DNA of 34,832 nucleotides, from NCBI GenBank assembly GCA_029778715.1, contig JAKOPT010000120.1, forward strand, positions 1-34,832, in the 5' to 3' direction. Source of the stretch: Actinomycetes bacterium. Its GTDB lineage: Bacteria > Actinomycetota > Actinomycetes > Actinomycetales > Dermatophilaceae. The translations under genes and the position numbers were made by a program. Positions 24,845 through 31,928 of the stretch are shown here, piece after piece; position 1 is the stretch's first letter; each line of letters starts with the position of its first letter. The notes under the pieces were generated by a model. That model ran no database searches. It saw only the letters and a list, made by a program, of their open reading frames with translations, and had not been told where the DNA came from.

Positions 24845-25083
24845 CTAGTCCAGAAGGTGAAGGTACTGCCGACGGGCCTTCATGGCGTGGATCACGAGCC
24901 GATGTCCGCTGTCAAAGGTGAGGATGACGAGTTCCAAGAGCCGGCCTGTGCGGTCGAACCCCAGGAGAAACTGCTTGGCGGGCATGTCGTCGTCCGGTTC
25001 GCCCGCATATGCCAGTTCTCGACGGCATACCGAATGTCCGCCTCGCCGATGCCATGTTTGAGCGCCGACGCATTGACCTTCAT
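24845..25083 (-). pseudogene. frameshifted BrnT/DUF4258-like toxin
   Basis: The ATG at 25081-25083 overlaps the antitoxin stop (ATGA) and opens MKVNASALKHGIGEADIRYA, a plausible toxin start, but this frame then runs into unrelated residues and stops near 24892. The natural continuation is in another frame: AYAGEPDDDMPAKQFLLGFDRTGRLLEL and onward to MKARRQYLHLLD, ending at 24845. The switch is near 25005-25015 (around AACTGGCATATGCG), where a single-base indel would restore an intact protein of about 80 aa. The His-Gly and KQFLLGFDR-GRLLE-VIHAMKAR pattern is that of a small RNase-like toxin. It is either a true inactivating mutation or a sequencing error. Confidence 0.75.
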
Positions 25084-25328
25084 GCGACGTAGGCTCGCAG
25101 CGCCGCACGGATCAGTTCTGAACGTGAGACGTTCTCGGCCTTGGCCCTACTGTCCACGGCCAGGAGGAGGGCATCATCAACGCGCACCGGAACTACGCGC
25201 GCCGGACCAGTCCCGAGCGGCTTGCGGCCCCGTTTGCGCAGTTGTCCGATGTCGTAGCCCCGCTCCGCCTCCTCAACGACCTGACTGATGAGTTCCTCGG
25301 TGACAGGGACCCCGTTGATGGTCTCCAC
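25080..25328 (-). CDS. ribbon-helix-helix antitoxin
   Basis: 82-aa protein starting with GTG (25326-25328). The C-terminal part PARVVPVRVDDALLLAVDSR, then AKAENVSRSELIRAALRAYV, is a ribbon-helix-helix DNA-binding domain. The N-terminal part (VPVTEELISQVVEEAERGYDIGQLRKRGRKP) is the segment that would contact the toxin, the reverse of the usual order but known in some families. It overlaps the toxin by 4 nt (ATGA). The start is supported by a promoter with TACAAT 6 nt upstream. With the toxin frameshifted, this antitoxin may now be an orphan. Confidence 0.82.
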   Translation of the reverse strand: METINGVPVTEELISQVVEEAERGYDIGQLRKRGRKPLGTGPARVVPVRVDDALLLAVDSRAKAENVSRSELIRAALRAYVA

Positions 25329-25334
25329 ACTTAA

Positions 25335-25364
25335 ATTGTATTACAGATCAGGGTGGCCTGACAG
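25335..25364 (-). promoter_or_regulatory. promoter of the antitoxin at 25328
   Basis: Reverse strand: -35 CTGTCA (25359-25364), 18-bp spacer, -10 TACAAT (25335-25340), then 6 nt to the GTG. A leaderless arrangement. The A/T-rich -10 region stands out from the G/C-rich surroundings. Confidence 0.6.
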
Positions 25365-25543
25365 AGCCGACTCGATCGGGATTGGGCTCTTCAGCGCGCG
25401 CCGACCTTGGGTCGAGTCCAGCCATCAGGGACGTGGCCCCCGAGTGCGGTCTAGCCCGCCTTGGTTGGACGCTTCGGCCAATGCGCCCTCGCGCCGCTGG
25501 CCCGGTCGGGGCGGGGGGCCGCTTCGGGGCCCACCTGCCCCAG

Positions 25544-25692
25544 GTAGTCGAAAGTACGCGACTCGCCGTGTCGGCGCTATCCGCACGGCGAGTTGCGTAC
25601 TTTCGACTGGGCCAGGCTGCCCCGGGCCAGCCCCAGCGAGCTACAGGTGGGAAAGGGGCACTTCGCACCCCGACAGTTGGGGTGCGAAGTGG
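25544..25692. repeat. composite ~145-bp repeat, copy 2
   Basis: It contains the 61-bp palindrome 25547-25607 and a perfect 13-bp hairpin (25659-25671 with 25679-25691, loop GACAGTT). In copy 1 the hairpin stem differs in both arms. Copies 1 and 2 are direct repeats flanking the TA locus at 24845-25328. The interval 25365-25789 has no other feature I can support. Confidence 0.88.
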
Positions 25693-25789
25693 ACCTTGGA
25701 CGGTTCAGGCGGGAAAGGGGAGACACGAGAGGCGATCATGGGGCGGGCGACGCGCGAGGTGAGCACACGGCATACGGAAGACTGGGCGG

Positions 25790-26389
25790 ATGAGCTTGGG
25801 CCAGTGGTGGGATACCTCCGTGCTGCCGCGCCTCACCGACCGGGCGCTGCGCTCCCCGGTGGCGCAGCACTGGCGCGAACGCACCTGCGCCGCGGCCACC
25901 GGGGTCGTGCTCGAAGTCGGGTTCGGGTCGGGGCGCAACCTCCCGCACTACCCCGATGCCGTATGCCGCGTGCTCGCCGTCGAGCCCGCCGACCTTGCCT
26001 GGACCATGGCCGAGTCGCGCCGCGCCGAGTTCGGACGGCCCGTCGAGCGCATCGGTCACGACGCGGCCGTGCTCGACCTGCCCGACGCGAGCGTCGACAC
26101 CGTCATCTCGACGTGGACCCTCTGCACGATCCCCGACACCCAGGGCGCCCTGGCCCAGATGCGGCGCGTGCTCCGTCCGGGCGGGCAGTTGGTCTTCGCC
26201 GAACACACGATCAGCGACCAGCGCCTCGTGGCCGCGTTCGAGCGGGGCATCCAGCCGATCTGGGGCGCCTTGGCCGGCGGCTGCCGCCTCGACCGGGACA
26301 TTCCCGCGGAAGTGGAGCGGGCGGCATACCGGCTCGACAACCTGCGCACGGACGGCTTCTTCGTCCACGCCACCGCCCACCCTTCGTAG
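25790..26389 (+). CDS. class I SAM-dependent methyltransferase
   Basis: 199-aa Rossmann-fold methyltransferase (Methyltransf_11-like). Motif I is VVLEVGFGSGRN (residues 39-50). The acidic end of strand 2 is VLAVEPADLAWTMA. Motif IV/post-motif regions are DLPDASVDTVISTWTLCTIPD and LAQMRRVLRPGGQLVFAEH. The family resembles UbiE/phospholipid-type or METTL7-like small methyltransferases; the substrate cannot be assigned. It is flanked upstream by repeats and downstream by a convergent PIN toxin gene (56-nt gap without a clear hairpin). The ATG follows a GGGCGG stretch; no leaderless -10 is seen. Confidence 0.92.
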   Translation: MSLGQWWDTSVLPRLTDRALRSPVAQHWRERTCAAATGVVLEVGFGSGRNLPHYPDAVCRVLAVEPADLAWTMAESRRAEFGRPVERIGHDAAVLDLPDASVDTVISTWTLCTIPDTQGALAQMRRVLRPGGQLVFAEHTISDQRLVAAFERGIQPIWGALAGGCRLDRDIPAEVERAAYRLDNLRTDGFFVHATAHPS

Positions 26390-26445
26390 GCCGCTGGCGT
26401 CACTTCCGCGGCACCTCCTTGTCAGTCGGCGCCCCACCCCGGTTG

Positions 26446-27021
26446 TTACCAGCGATCTCGCGCGAGGTTGGGCCAGCGCCGGCGGAGTTCAGCGGAAAAG
26501 TCCCGCAGTTGGAGCCGCTCGAACGAGGCCATCAGTTGCAGGGGCGTCAGTTTTGGACGTGCAGATTCCGTCGATTGCCGCCACAACGCATGGACCACTG
26601 CCTCCGGATAGAGCTCAAGTTGATCGAGCAAGAACGCGTCGGGGTGGACTGCCTCCAGGTGGTGGCGCCGCATTTCGTCGCTGGGGAAGTGTTTGAGGTT
26701 GAACGTGACGACGATCTGGCAATCCGAGTGCACGGCGGCCGCCAGTACGTGTCGGTCCTTCGCGTCACAACCCATGCCATCCACCAGCGCCTCGTAGCCC
26801 GTCACCATCGCGTCCGGGAAGGCTCGGTTCATCTGCTCGATCCGGCGCGTGGCCATCTCGGGCGAAATCTGCGGGATCAACTGGAGGTTGCGCTGAAGTT
26901 CCTCCATGACATCGCTGGACCAGTACGGCCGGAAGACCGACTGCTCCGCAATCCTCAGCAGCGTGTCGGTGAGCACGATGGGGTAGAGGACGCACGAGTC
27001 GAGGAAGACCGGGAAGTGCAT
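26446..27021 (-). CDS. PIN-domain toxin (COG1569-like)
   Basis: 191-aa protein with an N-terminal PIN domain: FLDSCVLYPIVLTDTLL (D8), an acidic central segment (SSDVMEELQRNL), DAKDRHVLAAAVHSDCQIVVTFNLKHFP with the third acidic residues, and a C-terminal helical extension. This is the longer PIN subgroup often found after a helix-turn-helix/excisionase-type antitoxin, which is the gene directly upstream here (3-nt gap from its stop at 27025). Expected role: Mg2+-dependent RNase toxin. Convergent with the methyltransferase. Confidence 0.83.
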   Translation of the reverse strand: MHFPVFLDSCVLYPIVLTDTLLRIAEQSVFRPYWSSDVMEELQRNLQLIPQISPEMATRRIEQMNRAFPDAMVTGYEALVDGMGCDAKDRHVLAAAVHSDCQIVVTFNLKHFPSDEMRRHHLEAVHPDAFLLDQLELYPEAVVHALWRQSTESARPKLTPLQLMASFERLQLRDFSAELRRRWPNLARDRW

Positions 27022-27024
27022 TGT

Positions 27025-27516
27025 TCAGCACGCGGCGGGCGGGGGCCCAGCCAGCAGGTCGTAGAGGCCGGCTTCCTCTGCCTCCCGAGCCATCTCGTCG
27101 AGAATGTCGCTGCGTGCCACGCGTGCCCGCTCCGCGTAGTCGATGAGATCGACCAGACGCACGTACCGATGACGGCCCGGACGGCTCATGGGAATGTCTC
27201 CGGCATCCAACATGCGCACGATCGTGGGGCGAGAGACACCCAGATACTCAGCCGCTTCTTGGGTCGTGAGGATGGCGTTCAACGGAGCGACGTTGACACC
27301 CATCCCCGATTGAAGTGCCTGGGCGACCTGGAGCAGCACCTCATGCAGTTGTTCAGGCAGGGGCATCTCGGTGCCGTCCGCTGCCACGAGCGCCGGTCGA
27401 CGGGTCGTCGACTCGGGCACAGCCGCTAGCACACGCGCGAAGGCTCGGTAAAGGTCTTCATCGTCATGGGTTCCAACGTACGTGCGGGCATCGGTGCCGG
27501 CAGCCGACCGGGACAT
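27025..27516 (-). CDS. helix-turn-helix (excisionase-type) antitoxin
   Basis: 163-aa protein. Residues 82-130 form a MerR/excisionase-like DNA-binding domain: ILTTQEAAEYLGVSRPTIVR, then MLDAGDIPMSRPGRHRYVR and a LVDLIDYAERA helix. The N-terminal 80 residues are family-specific, and the C-terminal acidic helix (ILDEMAREAEEAGLYDLL) would bind the PIN toxin. The start at 27516 is chosen for a strong Shine-Dalgarno (GAGGAGG, 7 nt upstream); the frame is open to 27669, but that extension overlaps the stop of the upstream kinase gene and lacks a ribosome site. It forms an operon with the PIN toxin. Confidence 0.83.
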   Translation of the reverse strand: MSRSAAGTDARTYVGTHDDEDLYRAFARVLAAVPESTTRRPALVAADGTEMPLPEQLHEVLLQVAQALQSGMGVNVAPLNAILTTQEAAEYLGVSRPTIVRMLDAGDIPMSRPGRHRYVRLVDLIDYAERARVARSDILDEMAREAEEAGLYDLLAGPPPAAC

Positions 27517-27665
27517 GGCGGACCTCCTCGACGAGTCCCCCAAGCGTACCGTAAACGAACAAAACGAAAGCGGAGTGGGCCTGTCGGATTCGGGCCGAGC
27601 CGCAACCTCGAGCACTGCCCGGATGCCGTTGGGCTCGACCCACCCCGACATATGCGCCGACACCG

Positions 27666-28358
27666 TCAACTCGCCAAGCCACGGATGACTCGTGGATGCG
27701 CAGGGTCGTCATAGGCGAGGACGATGCTCGCTCGATCCCGTGGTGACTCCTCCTCGACGTAGATGTCCCATGCTGCGAGATAGCGGTGTTCGTATGCCGC
27801 CCGGGCCGCTTCGGGGCCGCCGAGGGCTTCGGCGTCGCGGGCGATGCCGCGCTCGAGGCAGATGTCCCGGGGCGCGTCGAGGTAGATCACCTCATCCCAG
27901 AGGTCGCGCAGAGATCCGCGCTGGAGGAAGGTCGCGTCGACGACGATGATCGCGTCCTCAGGGGCGACGGCAACCGCGTCGTCGACGACGGCGTCACTCG
28001 CGAGGTCGTGGATCTTGGTCGGATAGCGGCGGGGGCGGGGGCCGCTGTGGCTTGGCCCCATCGGACCGAGCGGAACGAGCACCCGCTCGGCGAGGGCCGC
28101 GAAATCGTAGCCGTCCTCGTAGTAGCCGCGCGCCGAATCCCGTCCTTGGCGATAGCGCACCTCACGCACGTTGTGGAAGCCGTCGGAGTCGAGATAGACC
28201 GCGGGGTGCCCGCGCGCGACGAGTTCGGCAACGAGGGCCCGGGCGAGAGTCGACTTGCCGACGCCGCAGGGACCATCGATGCCGACCCGCACGGGGTGGT
28301 CGAGCCGGCGGGCGCGCAGATGCGCGGCGAGGCGGTCGAGCAACAAGGGCGACTCCAT
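27666..28358 (-). CDS. uridine kinase-like P-loop kinase
   Basis: 230-aa P-loop NTPase of the uridine kinase/phosphoribulokinase family. Walker A is GPCGVGKST (residues 29-37). The nucleoside-binding region has YLDSDGFHNVREVRYRQG (DxDxFH is the family signature), then the AIIVVDATFLQRGSLRDLWD segment (Walker B-like). It may phosphorylate a nucleoside or small metabolite; many such stand-alone actinobacterial proteins are of unknown substrate. GACAGT lies 6 nt upstream of the ATG as a leaderless-type -10. It is co-directional with the following TA genes but separated from them by about 150 nt. Confidence 0.88.
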   Translation of the reverse strand: MESPLLLDRLAAHLRARRLDHPVRVGIDGPCGVGKSTLARALVAELVARGHPAVYLDSDGFHNVREVRYRQGRDSARGYYEDGYDFAALAERVLVPLGPMGPSHSGPRPRRYPTKIHDLASDAVVDDAVAVAPEDAIIVVDATFLQRGSLRDLWDEVIYLDAPRDICLERGIARDAEALGGPEAARAAYEHRYLAAWDIYVEEESPRDRASIVLAYDDPAHPRVIRGLAS

Positions 28359-28455
28359 CCGTCCACTGTCGCACCCTCGACGTAGGGGCGACCTGAAGGC
28401 AGATATGTCGTCGCACCGGATTCTCAGGGAATAGGACCTATGCCCCCGGGACTAC

Positions 28456-28725
28456 CTACCTCATCGGACGGTAGACGGTCGCGCGATGCCCCACGCGCAC
28501 GACGCGGACACTCTGCCGCTCGGGATCGATTTCGTAGAGGACGCGGTACGCCCCGCGGCGCGCAGAGTGAATGCCAGCGAACTCCGCGCGCATCTCCTTA
28601 CCCACGCGCCAGGGGTTCTCGCGCAAGGCACCATCGACGAACTCGACGACCCCAGGAAGCACTCGAGCAGGGAGACGTCCCAGGTCACGAATGGCTGCAC
28701 TGGAGAACGTCACGTCCCAGGTCAT
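28456..28725 (-). CDS. relE: RelE-family toxin
   Basis: 89-aa RelE/ParE-superfamily toxin. MTWDVTFSSAAIRDLGRLPARV is the first strand and helix pair. The ENPWRVGKEMRAEFAGIHSARRGAYRVLYEID segment and VRVVRVGHRATVYR complete the fold, with the Arg residues and Tyr (RRGAYRVLY) that bind and cut ribosome-bound mRNA in RelE. The start ATG overlaps the antitoxin stop by 4 nt (28722-28725). Expected activity: mRNA cleavage at the ribosome. The 28359-28455 interval before the kinase gene holds nothing I recognise. Confidence 0.9.
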   Translation of the reverse strand: MTWDVTFSSAAIRDLGRLPARVLPGVVEFVDGALRENPWRVGKEMRAEFAGIHSARRGAYRVLYEIDPERQSVRVVRVGHRATVYRPMR

Positions 28726-28997
28726 TTGCTAGCGATGCCGAACATGGCGCGCACCTCGTCGACGCTCGTCAGTTCACCCCGAGTCGCCTCGTCGCGAGCG
28801 GCCTGCACGTCCTTGATCGCATCGGGCACTCCCTGCCAGTAGAGCGTCTCCTCCATGGACTCGTAGTCGTCGACCGACATCACCACCACAGCGGGGCGCC
28901 CGTGACGCGTGATCGTGACCCGCTCATGAGTGTTGACGACACTGTCGACCAAATCGTTGAGCCTGGCCTTGGCCTCGGTCAGCGGAACGATGCTCAT
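28722..28997 (-). CDS. relB: Phd/YefM (RelB-type) antitoxin
   Basis: 91-aa antitoxin. MSIVPLTEAKARLNDLVDSV, then VNTHERVTITRHGRPAVVVM and SVDDYESMEETLYW, is the Phd/YefM DNA-binding and dimerisation domain. The C-terminal acidic helix would wrap the RelE toxin. Translational coupling by ATGA overlap. Upstream, TAACCT lies 6 nt before the ATG (leaderless-type -10), and the palindrome GACCCGAATAAGGGTC (29007-29022) is a candidate operator. Confidence 0.9.
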   Translation of the reverse strand: MSIVPLTEAKARLNDLVDSVVNTHERVTITRHGRPAVVVMSVDDYESMEETLYWQGVPDAIKDVQAARDEATRGELTSVDEVRAMFGIASK

Positions 28998-29088
28998 GAC
29001 GGAAGGTTAACAAAAGACCCGAATAAGGGTCCGTGAACCCGCGACTTGGCTCACATAGCCTCCTCACAGGATTCTCATGGCGAGCGCC

Positions 29089-29108
29089 TATACCCCGGGG
29101 CGTATACC
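29089..29108. promoter_or_regulatory. CsoR/CstR-like operator over the lipoprotein promoter
   Basis: TATACCCCGGGGCGTATACC is a near-palindrome of the ATACCCC/GGGGTAT type that I recall for metal- or sulfur-sensing CsoR-family repressors. Its right half contains TATACC (29103-29108), 6 nt from the ATG, so a bound repressor would block a leaderless promoter. The regulator itself is not in the window. Confidence 0.45.
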
Positions 29109-29114
29109 AGAGTC

Positions 29115-29741
29115 ATGAGAAAGACACTGATCGCCACCGCTTCACTCGCCCTCGTCGCCGCCCTCGCGGTCGCGTCTTGCGCAGCTCCGCAGGGGGCGGC
29201 GGCCCGCCAAGGACCGCGCGCCACGGCGACCTCGGCGGCTCAACCGAAGGGGCCCAGCCCGGCAGCGTCGGCCACCGGCGGCACCGCGACGACGCCCAGC
29301 GGCATACCCGCCGCCCCGTCCAAGGACCCCACGGTCGTCGCCTTGTGGGAAGCCCTGATGAGCCCGGTCGGGGAGTATGCCGCGTCGGCAAGTTATGCCG
29401 CCGTCCTCGACAAGTTCGGCGCCGTTGAGCCCTACGCCTCCATCCAAGCGGCCGAGGAACGGCACATCGCCGCGCTGACCCGCCGCCTCACCGCGCTCGG
29501 CGTGGCGGTGCCGCCCAACCCGTATGCCGACACGGCGGTCGCGCCGGCCGACCTCACGACCGCGGCCACTGCCTGGGCCGACGGGGAAGTGGCCAACGTC
29601 GCGATGTACGACCGGCTCCTGACCCAGGTCAGCGGTGACGCCCAGGCGACTCGGGTGTTCACCAACCTGCGGCGGGCGTCGCTGGAAATGCACCTGCCGG
29701 CGTTCCGCGCGGCAGCCGCCAACGGCGGGGTCTCCCCGTAG
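29115..29741 (+). CDS. ferritin-like (DUF2202-type) lipoprotein
   Basis: 208-aa exported lipoprotein. The signal peptide MRKTLIATASLALVAALAVA ends in the lipobox VASC (Cys22 would be lipidated). A disordered Ala/Thr/Ser/Pro linker follows (residues 25-75). A helical domain follows with the ferritin-like pattern EYAASASYAAVLDKFG, then YASIQAAEERHIAALTRRL (Glu, Glu-x2-His as possible metal ligands), and a second helix pair (DGEVANVAMYDRLLTQV ... EMHLPAF). Function is unproven in this family; metal handling is suggested by the fold and by the CsoR-like operator upstream. The start is chosen for the signal peptide and TATACC 6 nt upstream; an upstream in-frame ATG would place the signal internally. 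Confidence 0.82.
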   Translation: MRKTLIATASLALVAALAVASCAAPQGAAARQGPRATATSAAQPKGPSPAASATGGTATTPSGIPAAPSKDPTVVALWEALMSPVGEYAASASYAAVLDKFGAVEPYASIQAAEERHIAALTRRLTALGVAVPPNPYADTAVAPADLTTAATAWADGEVANVAMYDRLLTQVSGDAQATRVFTNLRRASLEMHLPAFRAAAANGGVSP

Positions 29742-29750
29742 CCAGCCGGC

Positions 29751-29842
29751 GTACACAACCGACCAATAGGTGGGTTGTGTGTCAACAATCGACCAATAGG
29801 TGGGTTGTGCGTCAACAACTGACCAATTGGTCGATTGTTGAC
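29751..29842. repeat. three tandem 30-bp palindromic units (family IV)
   Basis: Units at 29751, 29781 and 29811, each with GACCAATAGG or GACCAATTGG at the centre and complementary ends (CACAACC/GGTTGTG; GTCAACAA/TTGTTGAC in the third). They lie 10 nt after the lipoprotein stop and before the ABC-F gene. The same unit is embedded once in each 156-bp repeat at 7191-7660. Likely hairpin-forming; possible terminator function. Confidence 0.85.
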
Positions 29843-29939
29843 CTCGGCGGCCCGCCGAAAACTCGGGAGCGGGCGGGCCGGCCGGGCGGGTAGCCTCACC
29901 GAGGGCACCGGTTCAGCACCACGAGGGAGTAGTCACGCC

Positions 29940-31625
29940 ATGGGTCATGTCGACGTGGCCGGGGTGCGCTACGAACTCCCCGACGGGCGGGTCCTCCTCG
30001 ATGACGTCTCGTTCCGGGTCGGCGAGGGCGCCAAGGTCGCTCTCGTCGGCGCGAACGGGTCGGGCAAGACCACCCTGCTCCGCCTGGTCACCGGCGACCT
30101 CGCCCCGCACGCCGGCGCCATCGCCCGCAGCGGCGGCCTGGCCGTCATGCGCCAGATGGTCGGCGACGGCCTCGGCCCGCACGCCACCGTCGAGGACCTC
30201 CTTCTCTCCGTCGCCCCGCCCGCGATCCGCGCGGCCGCCGCCGACATCGACGCCTGCGAACGCGCCCTCATGGAGGCCGAGGACGAAAAGACGCAGATGC
30301 GGTATGCCGCGGCGCTCGCGGCATACGCCGACGCCGGGGGGTACGACGCGGAGGTGACCTGGGATGTGTGTTGCGTTGCGGCGCTGGGGATTGCGTTCGA
30401 GCGGGCGCGGCGGCGGGGGCTGGATACGCTCTCGGGAGGCGAGCAGAAGCGGCTCGTCCTCGAGTACCTGCTGCGGGCGCCCGAAGAGGTGCTGCTCCTC
30501 GACGAACCCGACAACTTCCTTGACGTGCCGGGCAAGGTGTGGCTGGAGGAGGCGATCCGCGGGTCGGCCAAGACCATCCTGTTTGTCAGCCACGACCGGG
30601 AGTTGCTCGCCCACACGGCCACCCGCGTCGTCACCGTCGAACTCGGCTCGGCGGGCAACCTCGTGTGGACGCACCCGGGCGGGTTCGCGACCTACCACGC
30701 GGCGCGGGAGGCGCGCTTCGCCCGGTTCGAGGAGCTGCGCAAGCGCTGGGACGAGGAGCGGGCCAAGTTGCGGGCGCAGATGCTCATGTACAAGCAGAAG
30801 GCGGCCTACAACGACGGCATGTCCTCGCGTTATCAGGCGGCGAAGACGCGGTTGGAGCGGTTCGAGGCGGCCGGCCCGCCTATCGAGCAGCCGCGCGAGC
30901 AGCAGGTCGTCATGCGTCTCACGGGCGGGCGCACCGGCAAGCGGGCGGTGGTCTGCGAGGGGCTGGAGTTGACGGGGCTGATGCGGCCTTTCGACCTCGA
31001 GGTGTGGTTCGGGGAGCGGGTCGCGGTGCTCGGCTCGAACGGTTCGGGCAAGAGCCATTTCCTGCGCCTGCTCGCCGGTGGCGGGACCTCCCCGGACGTC
31101 GAGCACCTGCCCGTCGGGGAGTTGGCGGTGGCGCCGGTGCGGCATCGCGGGGTGGCCCGGCTCGGCGCGCGGGTGCGGCCGGGCTGGTTCGTCCAGACCC
31201 AGGAGCACCCGGAGTTGGTGGGGCGCACCCTCCTCGACATCCTCCACCGCGGGGACGCGCACCGGTCCGGTTTGGGGCGCGAGGCCGCCGCTCGCGTGTT
31301 GGACCGTTACGAGTTGGCGTATGCCGCGGAGCAGGTTTTCGAGTCGCTCTCCGGTGGGCAGCAGGCCCGGTTGCAGATCTTGCTGTTGGAACTGTCCGGG
31401 GCGACGTTGCTGCTCCTCGACGAACCGACGGACAACCTCGATCTGCATAGTGCGGAGGCCCTGGACGCGGGGCTGGCCGGGTTCGAGGGGACGGTGCTGG
31501 CGGTGACTCATGACCGGTGGTTTGCGCGCGGCTTCGACCGGTTCGTGGTGTTCGGCGCCGACGGGGTGGTCTACGAGGCGCCCGAGCCCGTGTGGGACGA
31601 GTCCCGAGTGGTGCGCGCTCGCTGA
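29940..31625 (+). CDS. ABC-F family ATPase
   Basis: 561-aa protein with two ABC ATPase domains fused in one chain and no membrane segments. Domain 1: Walker A GANGSGKTT (about residue 40), signature LSGGEQKR, Walker B EVLLLDEPDNFLD. A linker of about 80 residues (ARFARFEELRKRWDEERAKL ... YNDGMSSRYQAAKTRLERF) is the P-site interaction motif region of ABC-F proteins. Domain 2: GSNGSGKSH, LSGGQQARL, LLLLDEPTDNLDL. ABC-F proteins act on the ribosome (translation factors or antibiotic-resistance proteins); which applies here is unclear. The first open-frame Met lies upstream, but MGHVDVAGVRYELPDGR is the natural start, with a GGGAG site about 11 nt upstream. Confidence 0.92.
   Translation: MGHVDVAGVRYELPDGRVLLDDVSFRVGEGAKVALVGANGSGKTTLLRLVTGDLAPHAGAIARSGGLAVMRQMVGDGLGPHATVEDLLLSVAPPAIRAAAADIDACERALMEAEDEKTQMRYAAALAAYADAGGYDAEVTWDVCCVAALGIAFERARRRGLDTLSGGEQKRLVLEYLLRAPEEVLLLDEPDNFLDVPGKVWLEEAIRGSAKTILFVSHDRELLAHTATRVVTVELGSAGNLVWTHPGGFATYHAAREARFARFEELRKRWDEERAKLRAQMLMYKQKAAYNDGMSSRYQAAKTRLERFEAAGPPIEQPREQQVVMRLTGGRTGKRAVVCEGLELTGLMRPFDLEVWFGERVAVLGSNGSGKSHFLRLLAGGGTSPDVEHLPVGELAVAPVRHRGVARLGARVRPGWFVQTQEHPELVGRTLLDILHRGDAHRSGLGREAAARVLDRYELAYAAEQVFESLSGGQQARLQILLLELSGATLLLLDEPTDNLDLHSAEALDAGLAGFEGTVLAVTHDRWFARGFDRFVVFGADGVVYEAPEPVWDESRVVRAR
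30302..30326. repeat. inverted pair of octamers inside the ABC-F gene
   Basis: GTATGCCG at 30302 and CGGCATAC at 30319 face each other across 9 bases, forming a near-palindrome inside the coding sequence (residues Y-A-A-A-L-A-A-Y). Second head-to-head pair besides 8536-8557. Confidence 0.55.
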
Positions 31626-31651
31626 CCGATGCCCCTGTGTGGCATGACGGC

Positions 31652-31657
31652 TACACT
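31652..31657 (+). promoter_or_regulatory. -10 box (TACACT) of the Phd/PIN pair
   Basis: TACACT lies 7 nt before the ATG at 31665, giving a leaderless-type start. It also supports that ATG over the in-frame upstream ATG at 31629. Confidence 0.45.
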
Positions 31658-31664
31658 TGCGCAC

Positions 31665-31928
31665 ATGACAATCATTGCGAGCCGTGATCTTCGCAATCAC
31701 ACGTCGGCCGTGCTGCGACAGGTTGCCGAGGGGACCGATGTCACTATTACCGTTCACGGTGAGCCGGTCGCGGTGCTCACCCGCCCGCGGCATACCAAGC
31801 CGCTGGGCCTGACCAAGGCCGAGTTCTTCGCTCACTTGGACCGCCCGCGCGTTCCTGATCCCACGCTGGCAAGCGACCTCGCCTGGATCAGCGACGGCAC
31901 CACCGATGATTTGGGGCCCATTGAATGA
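31665..31928 (+). CDS. Phd/YefM-family antitoxin
   Basis: 87-aa antitoxin. MTIIASRDLRNHTSAVLRQV, then AEGTDVTITVHGEPVAVLTR, is a textbook Phd/YefM N-terminal domain. The C-terminal half (LTKAEFFAHLDRPRVPDPTL, SDLAWISDGTTDDLGPIE) is acidic and would neutralise the toxin. It overlaps the PIN toxin by 4 nt (ATGA, 31925-31928). The frame has an upstream ATG (31629), but that one overlaps the promoter, and the Phd fold starts here. Confidence 0.9.
   Translation: MTIIASRDLRNHTSAVLRQVAEGTDVTITVHGEPVAVLTRPRHTKPLGLTKAEFFAHLDRPRVPDPTLASDLAWISDGTTDDLGPIE

Noticed and set aside
24338..25607. Insertion sequence bounded by the 61-bp palindromes as terminal inverted repeats
   Set aside because: No transposase gene lies between any pair of copies, and the copies are individually palindromic with no visible target duplications.
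25288..27429. 713-aa forward open frame across the antitoxin, repeats, methyltransferase and PIN genes
   Set aside because: It crosses several well-supported genes in the wrong frame or strand and runs through the 61-bp palindrome; low-complexity composition.
27517..27669. N-terminal extension of the HTH antitoxin to 27669
   Set aside because: It overlaps the stop of the kinase gene and has no ribosome site, whereas the ATG at 27516 has a strong GAGGAGG.
29751..29842. CRISPR array (30-bp units)
   Set aside because: The 30-bp units are directly adjacent without spacers and form hairpins; a tandem palindromic repeat fits better.
29913..31835. 640-aa reverse-strand open frame opposite the ABC-F gene
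   Set aside because: Antisense shadow without recognisable domains; ABC motifs are all on the forward strand.
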